A DNA stretch of 64,000 nt from PHAA01 sp964494735 (GTDB lineage: Bacteria; Bacillota; Syntrophomonadia; Syntrophomonadales; Syntrophomonadaceae), in contig CAZBSD010000002.1 of assembly GCA_964494735.1 (NCBI GenBank), positions 1 to 64,000 on the forward strand, read 5' to 3'. The notes beneath the pieces are model-generated. The model was not told the DNA's origin, searched no databases, and saw only the letters and a list, made by a program, of their open reading frames with translations. Of this stretch, positions 50,263-58,315 are shown piece after piece (position 1 is the first letter of the stretch; every line of letters starts with the position of its first letter). Both the position numbers and the translations under genes were made by a program.

Positions 50263-52333
50263 ACTCGCTCATCTCAGGGTGATGTTTGCATTCTGGATTT
50301 TGACACACTGCCTGGATCTGGTTTTTCCGGTATTTTTCGACCATGGCATCTCCGCAGACCGGACACTTTTCGCCGGTTGGCTTATTCCAGGAACGGAAAC
50401 TACATTCGGGATAATTGCTGCAACCGAAATACTTCCGTCCTTTCTTCGATTTGAGCGCCAAAATTCGGCCTTGACAAAGCGGGCAGCCAACCCCTGCTTC
50501 TTCGTTGATAGATTCCGTATAGCGGCATTCGGGGAAACCGGAGCAGGCGATAAACTTCCCGAAACGACCATGTTTGATCACCATCGGTTTCCCGCATTGG
50601 GGACACTCCTTGCCAGCATCTTCATCCTTTATCTCGACTTTCTCTATAAGATCCTGGGCCTTTTCCAGGTCAGCATTGAAAGGTGCATAAAATTCCTTTA
50701 TGACCGCCTTCCAGTTCATGCTGCCTTCCTCGACCAGATCGAGTTCTTCTTCCATCCTGGCGGTGAAATCTATGTCCACGATACTGCTGAAGTGCTGGGT
50801 GAGCAGGTCCACCACTATATATCCCAATTCGGTGGGTACAAACTGCTTGTTTTGCCGTTCGACATAACTCCTCTTAATGATGGTATCGATGATAGGTGCA
50901 TAGGTGCTGGGGCGGCCTATGTTTTTCTCCTCCAAAAACTTGACCAGACTGGCATCGGCATAGCGGGGCGGGGGCTGAGTAAAATGCTGTTCCGGTATCA
51001 GTTCCTCCAATTGCAGAGACTGACCGCTGGCCATGTCAGGGATAGGGTTTTTAACCTCATCCTCTTCGTCGTTGTAAACCCGTTTGTAACCCGGGAACTT
51101 CAGCTGCGATGAGCTGCCCCTCAATCCATAATCACCCGCCGCTATATCTGCCTTGACCGTATCATAGCGGGCGGCCGCCATTTGGCTGGCAATGAAACGC
51201 TCCCATATAAGCTTATAAAGGCGATGCTGGTCCCGGCTAAGGTAGGCTTTGATGTTTTCGGGAGTGCGGGTTACTTCCGACGGTCGGATGGCTTCATGGG
51301 CATCCTGGGCGGATTTGCGGCTCTTGAATTCATTGGGGGTATGGGGTGCAAAAACAGCCCCAAATTGTGCCTTGATGAAATCCAGCGCATCCGCCTGGGC
51401 ACTACTGGAGACACGGGTCGAGTCGGTACGCAGGTAGGTTATTAGACCGACTGCGCCCTTTTTCCCCACTTCCAAACCCTCATATAATTCCTGGGCGACC
51501 CGCATGGTGCGGCTGGGGGAAAACCCCAGTCTTCGAGAAGCCTCCTGCTGCATGGTACTGGTAGTAAAAGGAGGCTTGGGCTTGATCCGCTTTTCCTTCT
51601 TCTCCAGGGTCTTAAGGGTAAACACCGCTCCCCGCAGGTAGTCGGTCACCTTGGTTTGTTCCGCTTCATTTTTCATCTCTATTTTGCGTCCCCGGTGGGA
51701 TATCAGGTTAGCAGAGAATTTGCTGCTCCCCTCTTTGGACAGCAACGCTTCGATGGTCCAGTATTCTTCGGGTCGAAAGGCCAGAATTTCCTTCTCCCGG
51801 TCACAGATAACCCGGACCACCACCGACTGCACCCGTCCCGCACTTAATCCTTTACGGACTTTGCTCCACAGCAGGGGACTCAAATTGTACCCCACCAGAC
51901 GGTCCAGTACCCGGCGGGCTTGCTGGGCATCGACCAGATTTATATCCACCGGACGCAAATTCCTGATCGCCTTTTTAATGGCTTCCGCCGTTATTTCGTT
52001 GAATTCTATCCGGCACTTGGCACCCGCCGGAATATTCATGAACTGCTGCAGATGCCAGGCAATGGCCTCACCTTCACGGTCAGGGTCGGTGGCCAGCAGT
52101 ACCCGGGAGGATCTTTTGGCTTCATTTTTGATTTCCTTCAAAAGCTCCCCTTTGCCGCGGATAGTAATATATTGCGGTTCAAAATCGTTATTTACATCTA
52201 TCCCCAACTTGCTTTTGGGTAAGTCCCGTATGTGTCCTACACTCGCTTTCACCCGGTAGTTTCTGCCCAAAACCTTGCCTATGGTCTTCGCCTTGGCAGC
52301 AGACTCCACTATAACCAGAGTATTCTCGGCCAA
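50246..52333 (-). CDS. topA: DNA topoisomerase I
   Basis: A 695-residue type IA topoisomerase relaxing negative supercoils. The TOPRIM domain begins LVIVESAAKAKTIGKVLG and contains LATDPDREGEAIAWHL; the active-site tyrosine is in GLITYLRTDSTRVS. Three C-terminal four-cysteine zinc ribbons follow (CPQCGKPM, CPLCQGRI, CPVCGDAM). A TTG start behind GAGGTGATAT. Order dprA-topA-trmFO is as in Bacillus. Confidence 0.98.
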   Translation of the reverse strand: MAENTLVIVESAAKAKTIGKVLGRNYRVKASVGHIRDLPKSKLGIDVNNDFEPQYITIRGKGELLKEIKNEAKRSSRVLLATDPDREGEAIAWHLQQFMNIPAGAKCRIEFNEITAEAIKKAIRNLRPVDINLVDAQQARRVLDRLVGYNLSPLLWSKVRKGLSAGRVQSVVVRVICDREKEILAFRPEEYWTIEALLSKEGSSKFSANLISHRGRKIEMKNEAEQTKVTDYLRGAVFTLKTLEKKEKRIKPKPPFTTSTMQQEASRRLGFSPSRTMRVAQELYEGLEVGKKGAVGLITYLRTDSTRVSSSAQADALDFIKAQFGAVFAPHTPNEFKSRKSAQDAHEAIRPSEVTRTPENIKAYLSRDQHRLYKLIWERFIASQMAAARYDTVKADIAAGDYGLRGSSSQLKFPGYKRVYNDEEDEVKNPIPDMASGQSLQLEELIPEQHFTQPPPRYADASLVKFLEEKNIGRPSTYAPIIDTIIKRSYVERQNKQFVPTELGYIVVDLLTQHFSSIVDIDFTARMEEELDLVEEGSMNWKAVIKEFYAPFNADLEKAQDLIEKVEIKDEDAGKECPQCGKPMVIKHGRFGKFIACSGFPECRYTESINEEAGVGCPLCQGRILALKSKKGRKYFGCSNYPECSFRSWNKPTGEKCPVCGDAMVEKYRKNQIQAVCQNPECKHHPEMSEYVAAH

Positions 52334-52400
52334 AATATCACCTCGTTAGTTATTGCTAAATCCTTATCCAAATATGAATAATTCTTTTGAAGATTGGCTG

Positions 52401-53495
52401 TTAAACCTTCCCATAGTAATTACCCGGCATTGCTTCGATTATTCCCTCCAATTCCAGTTTCAACAGCAGGGCACTGAGACTCCCGCTGCCCAATTTACTG
52501 GTTTGCAGCAGTTGATCAAAACTCATGGTTTCTAGGGCCAATGCTTCAATGACGGCCGTTTCTTCCTCACTGCAGGGCGCGAACGACAGTTGGCCTTGGG
52601 CCGAAGACAACCGGGATGGTTCATTCCAGCCGTAATCATGCAGGACGTCTTCGATACTGGCCACCAGGCAGGCTCCCTGCTTGATCAATTGGTTGGTCCC
52701 GGCACTATTCGGGCTGGTGATGGGCCCCGGTATGGCGAAAACATCGCGACCTTGTTCCAGGGCAAAATCGGCAGTTATCAGGGCCCCGCTGCGCTGCTTG
52801 GCTTCCACCACCAGTACTCCGTGCGACAAGCCGGAAATAGTACGGTTGCGGGCGGGAAAATTGCCTGGTTCCGGTCTGGTGCCGGGGGCAAATTCGCTAA
52901 GCACCACGCCCTCCTGAACTATTTGGTCATACAGATTCTGATTCTCCCGGGGATAAATGATATCGATACCACTGCCCAGGACCGCAGCCGTTTTACCGTC
53001 TACTTCAAGCGCCCCTCGATGAGCTTCAGTGTCAATGCCCCTGGCCATACCACTGACTACCACCATACCCTCGCCCGCTAACTCACGGGCGAACCGGGCG
53101 GCCTGCTTCTTGCCGTAACTGGTGGCGACGCGGGAACCGACCACCGCCAGGCAGAATTTATTCAGAATACTGATGTCGCCACGATAATAGATTATGTAGG
53201 GAGGATCGTAGATAGCGCGCAGCATCTCGGGGTATCCTTCGGTATCCACCGTACATATGCCGATGGCCTGGTCGGTCAACCTCTCGTAAACACCGAGGGG
53301 GTCCACCCTCTGCCGGGTGTCAACGATAGCACTGCGCTGCGCTGCCGATAGAGAGCAACGCTGCCACATATCGTCATCGCCCGCCAGACAGGCGGTGAAA
53401 CTACCCGCTTGCTGCTTCATCCTCCACAAGGTCTTGTTGCCTATCCCTGGTATACTGTGTAATAAACACAGGCTGGCAATCTCATTCCGTTCCAT
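52401..53495 (-). CDS. dprA: DNA processing protein DprA (Smf)
   Basis: A 364-residue protein that loads RecA on incoming single-stranded DNA. An N-terminal SAM-like part (LHSIPGIGNKTLWRM), the Rossmann core with VVGSRVATSYGKKQA, VSGMARGIDTEAH, AVLGSGIDIIYP and NFPARNRTISGLSHGVLVVEA, and a small C-terminal winged-helix domain. The ATG overlaps nothing; upstream is a 268-bp gap with an A/T-rich promoter-like region. Found also in non-competent bacteria. Confidence 0.96.
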   Translation of the reverse strand: MERNEIASLCLLHSIPGIGNKTLWRMKQQAGSFTACLAGDDDMWQRCSLSAAQRSAIVDTRQRVDPLGVYERLTDQAIGICTVDTEGYPEMLRAIYDPPYIIYYRGDISILNKFCLAVVGSRVATSYGKKQAARFARELAGEGMVVVSGMARGIDTEAHRGALEVDGKTAAVLGSGIDIIYPRENQNLYDQIVQEGVVLSEFAPGTRPEPGNFPARNRTISGLSHGVLVVEAKQRSGALITADFALEQGRDVFAIPGPITSPNSAGTNQLIKQGACLVASIEDVLHDYGWNEPSRLSSAQGQLSFAPCSEEETAVIEALALETMSFDQLLQTSKLGSGSLSALLLKLELEGIIEAMPGNYYGKV

Positions 53496-53544
53496 ATGAA
53501 AAAGCTCCAGATGTTTTTATAGATAATAGCATAATAACATAGCT

Positions 53545-53563
53545 GGTAATATTATACATTACC
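53545..53563 (-). promoter_or_regulatory. Promoter-like -10 with flanking dyad, upstream of dprA
   Basis: On the minus strand TATAAT (53556-53551) is enclosed in the inverted repeat GGTAAT...ATTACC (53545-53550 and 53558-53563). It may be a repressor-controlled promoter of dprA. No convincing -35 element was seen, so the call is weak. Confidence 0.3.
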
Positions 53564-53603
53564 CTGCCAACCCCTAAAGCAATTGATAACACAAAAAGGT
53601 ACA

Positions 53604-53828
53604 CTATGCAATACAGTGAGCATTTATGGCGCTGAAATGGTAATCGGGAAAATTTCCAAAAACAGAGTGAGAGAGATTGCGAAGATCGTATGCTGAAAGG
53701 GCGGACGCCTCTTCCCTTGTGAAAAGGGCGGCGGTGGCATTTACACCGCGTTTGGCCCAGCCATCAGATGTCAATGTCCAGTATAACGGTTGTCCGGCGG
53801 GCCCAGACGTCCCAGACCCTGACCGCAA
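53604..53828 (-). CDS. Possible small protein overlapping the 3' end of the methyltransferase gene
   Basis: A frame of up to 74 residues on the same strand, shifted relative to the methyltransferase, with about 65 bp overlapping it and 160 bp beyond. The peptide contains YWTLTSDGWAKRG, ALFTREEASALSAYDLRN and PDYHFSAI, a composition and FTREEA-type pattern that looks like a real protein rather than random sequence. The start is unclear: TTG at 53828 has poor ribosome-site support. It could be a remnant of a larger gene or an independent small gene. I do not recognise the family. Confidence 0.4.
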   Translation of the reverse strand: MRSGSGTSGPAGQPLYWTLTSDGWAKRGVNATAALFTREEASALSAYDLRNLSHSVFGNFPDYHFSAINAHCIA

Positions 53829-55131
53829 CCTTTGCAGGTCGGTCGGCCGGCAGCCTCAACAGAACATCAAGTGGCAATGGGCCTCGATAGCGGTGTTTTT
53901 CCCTGGTCACTTGGCAGCAGGAGTTAAAGATAGCTCCGTAATCCACGTCGATCTCCCAAAACTCGATAAAATCGCTGCACTTTCTGCCCACCGGCTGGTA
54001 GTCCATGTGGACAGGGTGGTAAGATTGGATGCCGATATCCAACAAAAGATGTTGGTCATCAAATCTGCTCAACTGCGGTGTTTTTAGGATCAATTCTCCG
54101 CCGGGCTCATGTTCCGATTGGCATTGGCCGACTATCTTAAACGGTTTGGACCCGTTTCTGATCAGACGGAACATGGTTGTCTGCAAAGCCAGGGGGCTGT
54201 TGTCGCATAAAATCCATCGGCGCCCCATCTCATTGCACACCTCTGCCATAGTCCCGGAACCGCAGAAGAAATCGGCAACCCGGGCACCGGGCCGGGTTGC
54301 CGAGGCCACCAGCCTGCGCAGCAGATCTTTGGGCTTTTGGGTTGGATACTTAAGGTTTTCGTGGGCGGTGGGACTTAAGATCTTGTTTATGTCGATCCAC
54401 CAATCCTGCATTAATGCCCCTTCCTGGTGCAGTCGGTACCGTTCTCCCTTGACATTGGTAAGGCCACGCTCCACCGTACCGGCAGTATAAGGGCGGAATT
54501 GAGGATTATAGATATACTCGGGACCGCGAGCATACCAAAGGATCGAATCATGTTTGCGATGAAAATGACGGCGGGAATTTCCGCCGCCGCCGAAACACCA
54601 GGCGATATCGTTGATAAAATTGTCCATCCCAAAGATCTCGTCCATGAGTACCCGGACGTAATGACCAGCATGCCAATCCACATGAACAAAGATGCTTCCC
54701 TCATTAGAAAGCACATCCCGCATCGCCAACAGCCGAGGATACAACATTTCCAGATAGGAATCCAAACCCCGCGTCCAACGATCATGAAAAGCGGGTCTGG
54801 AGATGGTTCGTTCACCATCCGGAGTGTCGATGGATATGGCAGAATTGTAGGTTATCTCGGTCATATACGGGGGGTCGATATAGATCAGATCGACTTTGGG
54901 CTCTCCCCCCCATTGGGGCAGGTTTTGCAGAAACACCAGGTTGTCACCCAGGCCAAAGATGTTCTCGATGGTACCAATGGCAGGCGGCACCTCAACTTGC
55001 TCATAATAATTCTGGGCACCCACAAACCGGTTCACATTTACCCGCTCGAACTCACTTATGAAAGTCCTCCCACCTTCATCAACCCTGTGCTTACCTTCCC
55101 ATATGAGGCGGGCCGCTTGGAACTCCTGCAT
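53764..55131 (-). CDS. Site-specific DNA methyltransferase (beta-class, solitary)
   Basis: 455 residues. The catalytic motif DPPY (in LIYIDPPYMTE near residue 82) precedes the SAM-binding motif DFFCGSGT (near 294), the order of beta-class N6-adenine or N4-cytosine methyltransferases. TQKPKDLLRRLV before motif I is typical of this group. No restriction enzyme or specificity gene lies next to it. The C-terminal 130 residues are not part of the usual fold and may bind the target. The ATG at 55131 is preferred over GTG at 55185, which lies in the terminator hairpin. Target sequence unknown. Confidence 0.85.
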   Translation of the reverse strand: MQEFQAARLIWEGKHRVDEGGRTFISEFERVNVNRFVGAQNYYEQVEVPPAIGTIENIFGLGDNLVFLQNLPQWGGEPKVDLIYIDPPYMTEITYNSAISIDTPDGERTISRPAFHDRWTRGLDSYLEMLYPRLLAMRDVLSNEGSIFVHVDWHAGHYVRVLMDEIFGMDNFINDIAWCFGGGGNSRRHFHRKHDSILWYARGPEYIYNPQFRPYTAGTVERGLTNVKGERYRLHQEGALMQDWWIDINKILSPTAHENLKYPTQKPKDLLRRLVASATRPGARVADFFCGSGTMAEVCNEMGRRWILCDNSPLALQTTMFRLIRNGSKPFKIVGQCQSEHEPGGELILKTPQLSRFDDQHLLLDIGIQSYHPVHMDYQPVGRKCSDFIEFWEIDVDYGAIFNSCCQVTREKHRYRGPLPLDVLLRLPADRPAKVAVRVWDVWARRTTVILDIDI

Positions 55132-55164
55132 GGCTTCACCATCTTTTTTCGCCAGTTTATCACA

Positions 55165-55190
55165 ATAAAAAAGTCCTGTCTGCACAGGAC
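55165..55190 (-). terminator. Intrinsic terminator of the sigG unit
   Basis: On the minus strand GTCCTG (55190-55185) pairs with CAGGAC (55178-55173) around a 6-nt loop and is followed by TTTTTTATT. It ends the sigG and small-membrane-protein transcript before the methyltransferase gene. Confidence 0.88.
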
Positions 55191-55221
55191 CCGTTTAAGG
55201 AGAGGATATACTATAAAATAT

Positions 55222-55368
55222 TCATTGGCGGCCATTGCTGGTGTCCATGAAGATAAGATTGTCATAGGTAAAAGCCTTGGCGCTGCGCCAGTTGTTTTCC
55301 GACAAGGGTACCATCAGGGCCAAAATGATGGCTACCAATAAGATCGCCAGCAAATTCCGGGGTTGCAT
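55222..55368 (-). CDS. Small single-pass membrane protein downstream of sigG
   Basis: A 48-residue protein starting with ATG at 55368 behind AAGGAGG with 6-nt spacing. After MQPRN comes one hydrophobic segment, LLAILLVAIILALMVPL, then a polar tail ending MDTSNGRQ. It lies 17 bp after the sigG stop and before the terminator, so it is very likely co-transcribed with sigG and made in the forespore. I do not recognise the family; it could be a small spore membrane protein. The strong ribosome site and position are the evidence. Confidence 0.65.
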   Translation of the reverse strand: MQPRNLLAILLVAIILALMVPLSENNWRSAKAFTYDNLIFMDTSNGRQ

Positions 55369-55384
55369 CCTTTTCCTCCTTATC

Positions 55385-56155
55385 TTAGACGTATTTCTTC
55401 AGTTGTTTCAGGGCAGCCTTTTCCAAACGCGAGACCTGAGCCTGAGAGATGCCGATCTCATCGGCCACTTCCATTTGTGTCTTGCCGTTGAAGAATCGCA
55501 GGGATACTATATGTTTTTCCCGCTCATTGAGCTTCTTAAGCGCTTCATTGATGGTGATCGACTCCAGCCACTGGGCATCAGTATTTTTGTCATCACTGAT
55601 CTGGTCCATAACTAATATTGGATCTCCGCCGTCATTGTAGATCGGCTCAAACAGCGATACCGGTTCCTGGATGGCATCGAGAGCGAAAACCACCTCTTCC
55701 CGGGGCACCTCCAGTCTTTCAGCCATCTGGGCTATGGTCGGTTCAGTAGAGTTCTCCGCCAGCAGTCTTTCCCTCACCTGCAAAGCTTTATAGGCTATAT
55801 CCCGCAATGACCGGGACACCCGGACCGGGTTATTATCGCGCAGGTAGCGCCGGATCTCACCGATGATCATCGGTACTGCATAGGTAGAAAACCTTACGTT
55901 CTGGCTTAAATCGAAATTGTCAATGGCTTTAATCAAACCAATACAACCAACCTGAAAAAGATCATCGACATATTCTCCCCGGTTGTTAAATCGCTGGATT
56001 ACGCTGAGCACCAGGCGCAGATTGCCTTGGATCAACCTGTCCCGTGCTTCGGTCTGGCCATTGTGCATGGCCTCGAATAGAATACGCATCTCTTCATTCT
56101 TCAATACCGGCAGTTTAGACGTATTAACTCCGCAAATCTCTACCTTGGTTATCAA
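55385..56155 (-). CDS. sigG: Sporulation sigma factor SigG
   Basis: A 256-residue late forespore sigma factor. The N-terminal signature KVEICGVNTSKLPVLKNEEM is diagnostic. Region 2 has NLRLVLSVIQRFNNRGEYVDDLFQVGCIGLIKAIDNFD in outline and region 4 ends with GISQAQVSRLEKAALKQL. The TTG at 56155 is chosen because AAGGGGTGG lies upstream and it gives the normal N-terminus; the longer reading from 56203 is less likely. sigE lies upstream with a terminator between, so sigG has its own promoter. Confidence 0.97.
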   Translation of the reverse strand: MITKVEICGVNTSKLPVLKNEEMRILFEAMHNGQTEARDRLIQGNLRLVLSVIQRFNNRGEYVDDLFQVGCIGLIKAIDNFDLSQNVRFSTYAVPMIIGEIRRYLRDNNPVRVSRSLRDIAYKALQVRERLLAENSTEPTIAQMAERLEVPREEVVFALDAIQEPVSLFEPIYNDGGDPILVMDQISDDKNTDAQWLESITINEALKKLNEREKHIVSLRFFNGKTQMEVADEIGISQAQVSRLEKAALKQLKKYV

Positions 56156-56232
56156 TAAGCCACCCCTTCTCAACATAGTGGTTCTCTCTTGGGGAACAGC
56201 CATTCATGATGACATATTTATTGGTCTGTTCT

Positions 56233-56263
56233 TAATTATTTACCTATGTGCTGCTTCTTATTC
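56233..56263 (-). promoter_or_regulatory. Candidate SigG/SigF-type promoter of sigG
   Basis: On the minus strand GAATA (56263-56259) and AATAATTA (56240-56233) are 18 bp apart. This resembles the SigG consensus (GMATR, 18 bp, CATnnTA) with one mismatch in the -10. It lies between the sigE terminator and sigG, about 80 bp before the start. Confidence 0.45.
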
Positions 56264-56287
56264 TTGAACAGAAATGATTTGGCAGTA

Positions 56288-56317
56288 TGAAAAAAAGAGC
56301 CCCTCCAAAGGCTCTTT
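56288..56317 (-). terminator. Intrinsic terminator between sigE and sigG
   Basis: On the minus strand AAAGAGCC (56317-56310) pairs with GGCTCTTT (56301-56294) around an 8-nt loop, followed by a T run. It ends the spoIIGA-sigE transcript. Confidence 0.92.
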
Positions 56318-56351
56318 GCTGGTCTGTATCGATGACAGTGAGGCTGAATAA

Positions 56352-57074
56352 CTATTCAATTTTACGTATTTCCCGGTTCAAGCGTTTTAGGATTCTCTTT
56401 TCCAGTCGGCTGATATAGGATTGGGATATGCCCAGCAGGTCAGCTACTTCTTTTTGGGTTTTTTCCGCTCCATCGGTTAATCCGAAACGCAGCCTGATGA
56501 TTGTGTGTTCGCGGGGACTGAGTTTGTGCATGGCCTGCCATAACAGCGATTTTTCCACTTCCCCCTCGATCTTTTTGTAGATCATGTCCCCCTCAGTACC
56601 CAGAATATCGGAGAGCAGTAATTCATTCCCATCCCAATCAATATTGAGAGGTTCGTCCAGCGACACCTCGGCTCGGTTCTTTTGATTGCGGCGCAGGTAC
56701 ATGAGAATTTCATTCTCAATACAGCGGGATGCATAGGTGGCCAGCTTGATATTCTTCTTGGGTTCGAAAGTATTGACGGCCTTGATCAATCCGATGGTGC
56801 CTATTGATACCAGGTCTTCAATGTTAATTCCGGTATTTTCGAATTTTTTGGCAATGTATACCACTAAACGCAGGTTATGCTCGATCAGGGTGGTTTTAAC
56901 CCCTTCTTCACCCTGGTCCAAACGAGCGATAAGGTTACTCTCTTCCGGTTCCTTTAAGGGAGGCGGCAGAATTTCGGTAGAACCTATGTAATGCACAAAA
57001 TCAGGTAATCGTCTCTGCACATACCACTTCAAAAGAAGCATTTTCCAAACGGCCAATTTCTCTCTGATACTCAT
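56352..57074 (-). CDS. sigE: Sporulation sigma factor SigE (pro-form)
   Basis: A 240-residue early mother-cell sigma factor. The first 25-30 residues (KLAVWKMLLLKWYVQRRLPD) form the hydrophobic-amphipathic pro-sequence that holds it at the membrane; GSTEILPPPL follows at the usual cleavage region. Region 2 (NLRLVVYIAKKFENTGINIEDL) and region 4 (KEVADLLGISQSYISRLEKRIL) are complete. It lies 12 bp after spoIIGA, whose product should process it. Confidence 0.97.
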   Translation of the reverse strand: MSIREKLAVWKMLLLKWYVQRRLPDFVHYIGSTEILPPPLKEPEESNLIARLDQGEEGVKTTLIEHNLRLVVYIAKKFENTGINIEDLVSIGTIGLIKAVNTFEPKKNIKLATYASRCIENEILMYLRRNQKNRAEVSLDEPLNIDWDGNELLLSDILGTEGDMIYKKIEGEVEKSLLWQAMHKLSPREHTIIRLRFGLTDGAEKTQKEVADLLGISQSYISRLEKRILKRLNREIRKIE

Positions 57075-57086
57075 GGTCCGAACCTC

Positions 57087-57977
57087 CTATGCACTCTGTA
57101 GTATTTCCGAAGGAATCAGCAACTGGTAGTCATCTTCGTTACTCAATTTATCCAGATAGATGCCTACCACCAGGTTTTTATACGGCACGGGGTTCCGGCC
57201 CGGATCGACAATGATCTGATCACATCGGAATCCCACCATCATACCGTTCTTCTGACCAAGCGAAGTAAAGGGAATCAGGCGCAGGCGATTAGCCCAGGTA
57301 CTATTGCCCAAAGCCGCCAGGATATCAGTTTGATCATGCATGTTCTCCATAACCGCCCGGCAATCAGCAGGTATACAATCTCTAAGCAGCCGATATTCCG
57401 CTACCACAACCGGGCGTCGGGTGAGGGGATCCCGCAGGTGATTGCCGGTATCCAGGAAACCTTCACCGCGGCACATCCTGCTGCCAAAATGCAATTCAAC
57501 CTGATGTTTCAAAAGAGCCGGGATCACTTTTCCTGCCAAATATCTCTCGCCCTGGTAGCCCAGCAGAACCGCACAAGAAATCCCGCCAAAGAGCCACCAT
57601 ACTGAGAAATCCTGGCTTCCGCCCAGCTGGTTGATCTGATAACTCAGCGCGATGGTTGCCCCGGCGGCTACGAAGCTGATACCGTAAAACCCCAGCATAG
57701 CCTTTCTAAAATCGATCCATCCCCGCAGGGGAATGGCTAGGGTAACCATGATAATGGAGAACAGTATTTTGGCGGGCCAACTATAGAGCACACTCAGATA
57801 TGACAACAGGTTGCCTACCCCGTAAATCCCACCCAAGACCGCCACCCCTGCCAAACGCCAATGGGAGGCTTCTCTCCCGGCCAGTTTGGAAGTAGCCCAA
57901 AGGATGGTGTAATCCATGGTGAAATTCACCAGGAAAGTTACGTCAGCATAGACTATCGGTCGATCCAACCAGCTCAC
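57087..57977 (-). CDS. spoIIGA: Sigma-E processing peptidase SpoIIGA
   Basis: A 296-residue protein. The N-terminal half has five hydrophobic segments (YADVTFLVNFTMDYTILW onward); the C-terminal half is a pepsin-like protease with DTGN at 176-179 in GFLDTGNHLRDP. It cleaves the SigE pro-sequence after a signal from the forespore. The start is GTG at 57977, with TTG at 57968 as an alternative. A TATAAT at 58057-58052 upstream is a probable -10. Confidence 0.95.
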   Translation of the reverse strand: MSWLDRPIVYADVTFLVNFTMDYTILWATSKLAGREASHWRLAGVAVLGGIYGVGNLLSYLSVLYSWPAKILFSIIMVTLAIPLRGWIDFRKAMLGFYGISFVAAGATIALSYQINQLGGSQDFSVWWLFGGISCAVLLGYQGERYLAGKVIPALLKHQVELHFGSRMCRGEGFLDTGNHLRDPLTRRPVVVAEYRLLRDCIPADCRAVMENMHDQTDILAALGNSTWANRLRLIPFTSLGQKNGMMVGFRCDQIIVDPGRNPVPYKNLVVGIYLDKLSNEDDYQLLIPSEILQSA

Positions 57978-58051
57978 CTGTCACGCTTTTTTTAGACCAA
58001 CAATAGGTCCCTTCATTTGTATGTAATGCTGTTCTCATATATGTGTGCCAA

Positions 58052-58057
58052 ATTATA
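58052..58057 (-). promoter_or_regulatory. Probable -10 element for spoIIGA-sigE
   Basis: A perfect TATAAT on the minus strand 75 bp before spoIIGA, without a recognisable -35 at 17 bp. Spo0A-dependent spoIIG promoters often lack a normal -35 position, but no clear Spo0A box was found. The 57978-58315 stretch holds only this and the ftsZ terminator. Confidence 0.4.
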
Positions 58058-58249
58058 CTAGAAACCGGGAGCGTTAATTGTTGTTTTGAGGATGCGGAGC
58101 AAGGCTATCTTATCCTATGAATAGGCAATATGCGGGCACTTTTTCAAGCTCATCGTCAACCTTCAAGTGATGACCCGGCCGGGGTTGGTCTTGCGGCCGG
58201 ATTGTAAGGTGTCTGGGAAAGCAGCCGCATCCCGGTAGCTATGCAGCCA

Positions 58250-58283
58250 AAATAAAAGAAGCCAGCCTCTTGCCGAGACTGGC
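58250..58283 (-). terminator. Intrinsic terminator after ftsZ
   Basis: On the minus strand GCCAG and CTC pair with GAG and CTGGC across one mismatch (58283-58261), followed by TTCTTTTATTTT. It lies 33 bp after the ftsZ stop codon. Confidence 0.85.
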
Positions 58284-58315
58284 CCTCCGAAATTCTGTTT
58301 CCTTAAGCCTGGGAT

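Noticed and set aside
53764..55131. Complete restriction-modification system
   Set aside because: No restriction endonuclease or specificity subunit is adjacent on either side; only the methyltransferase is present.
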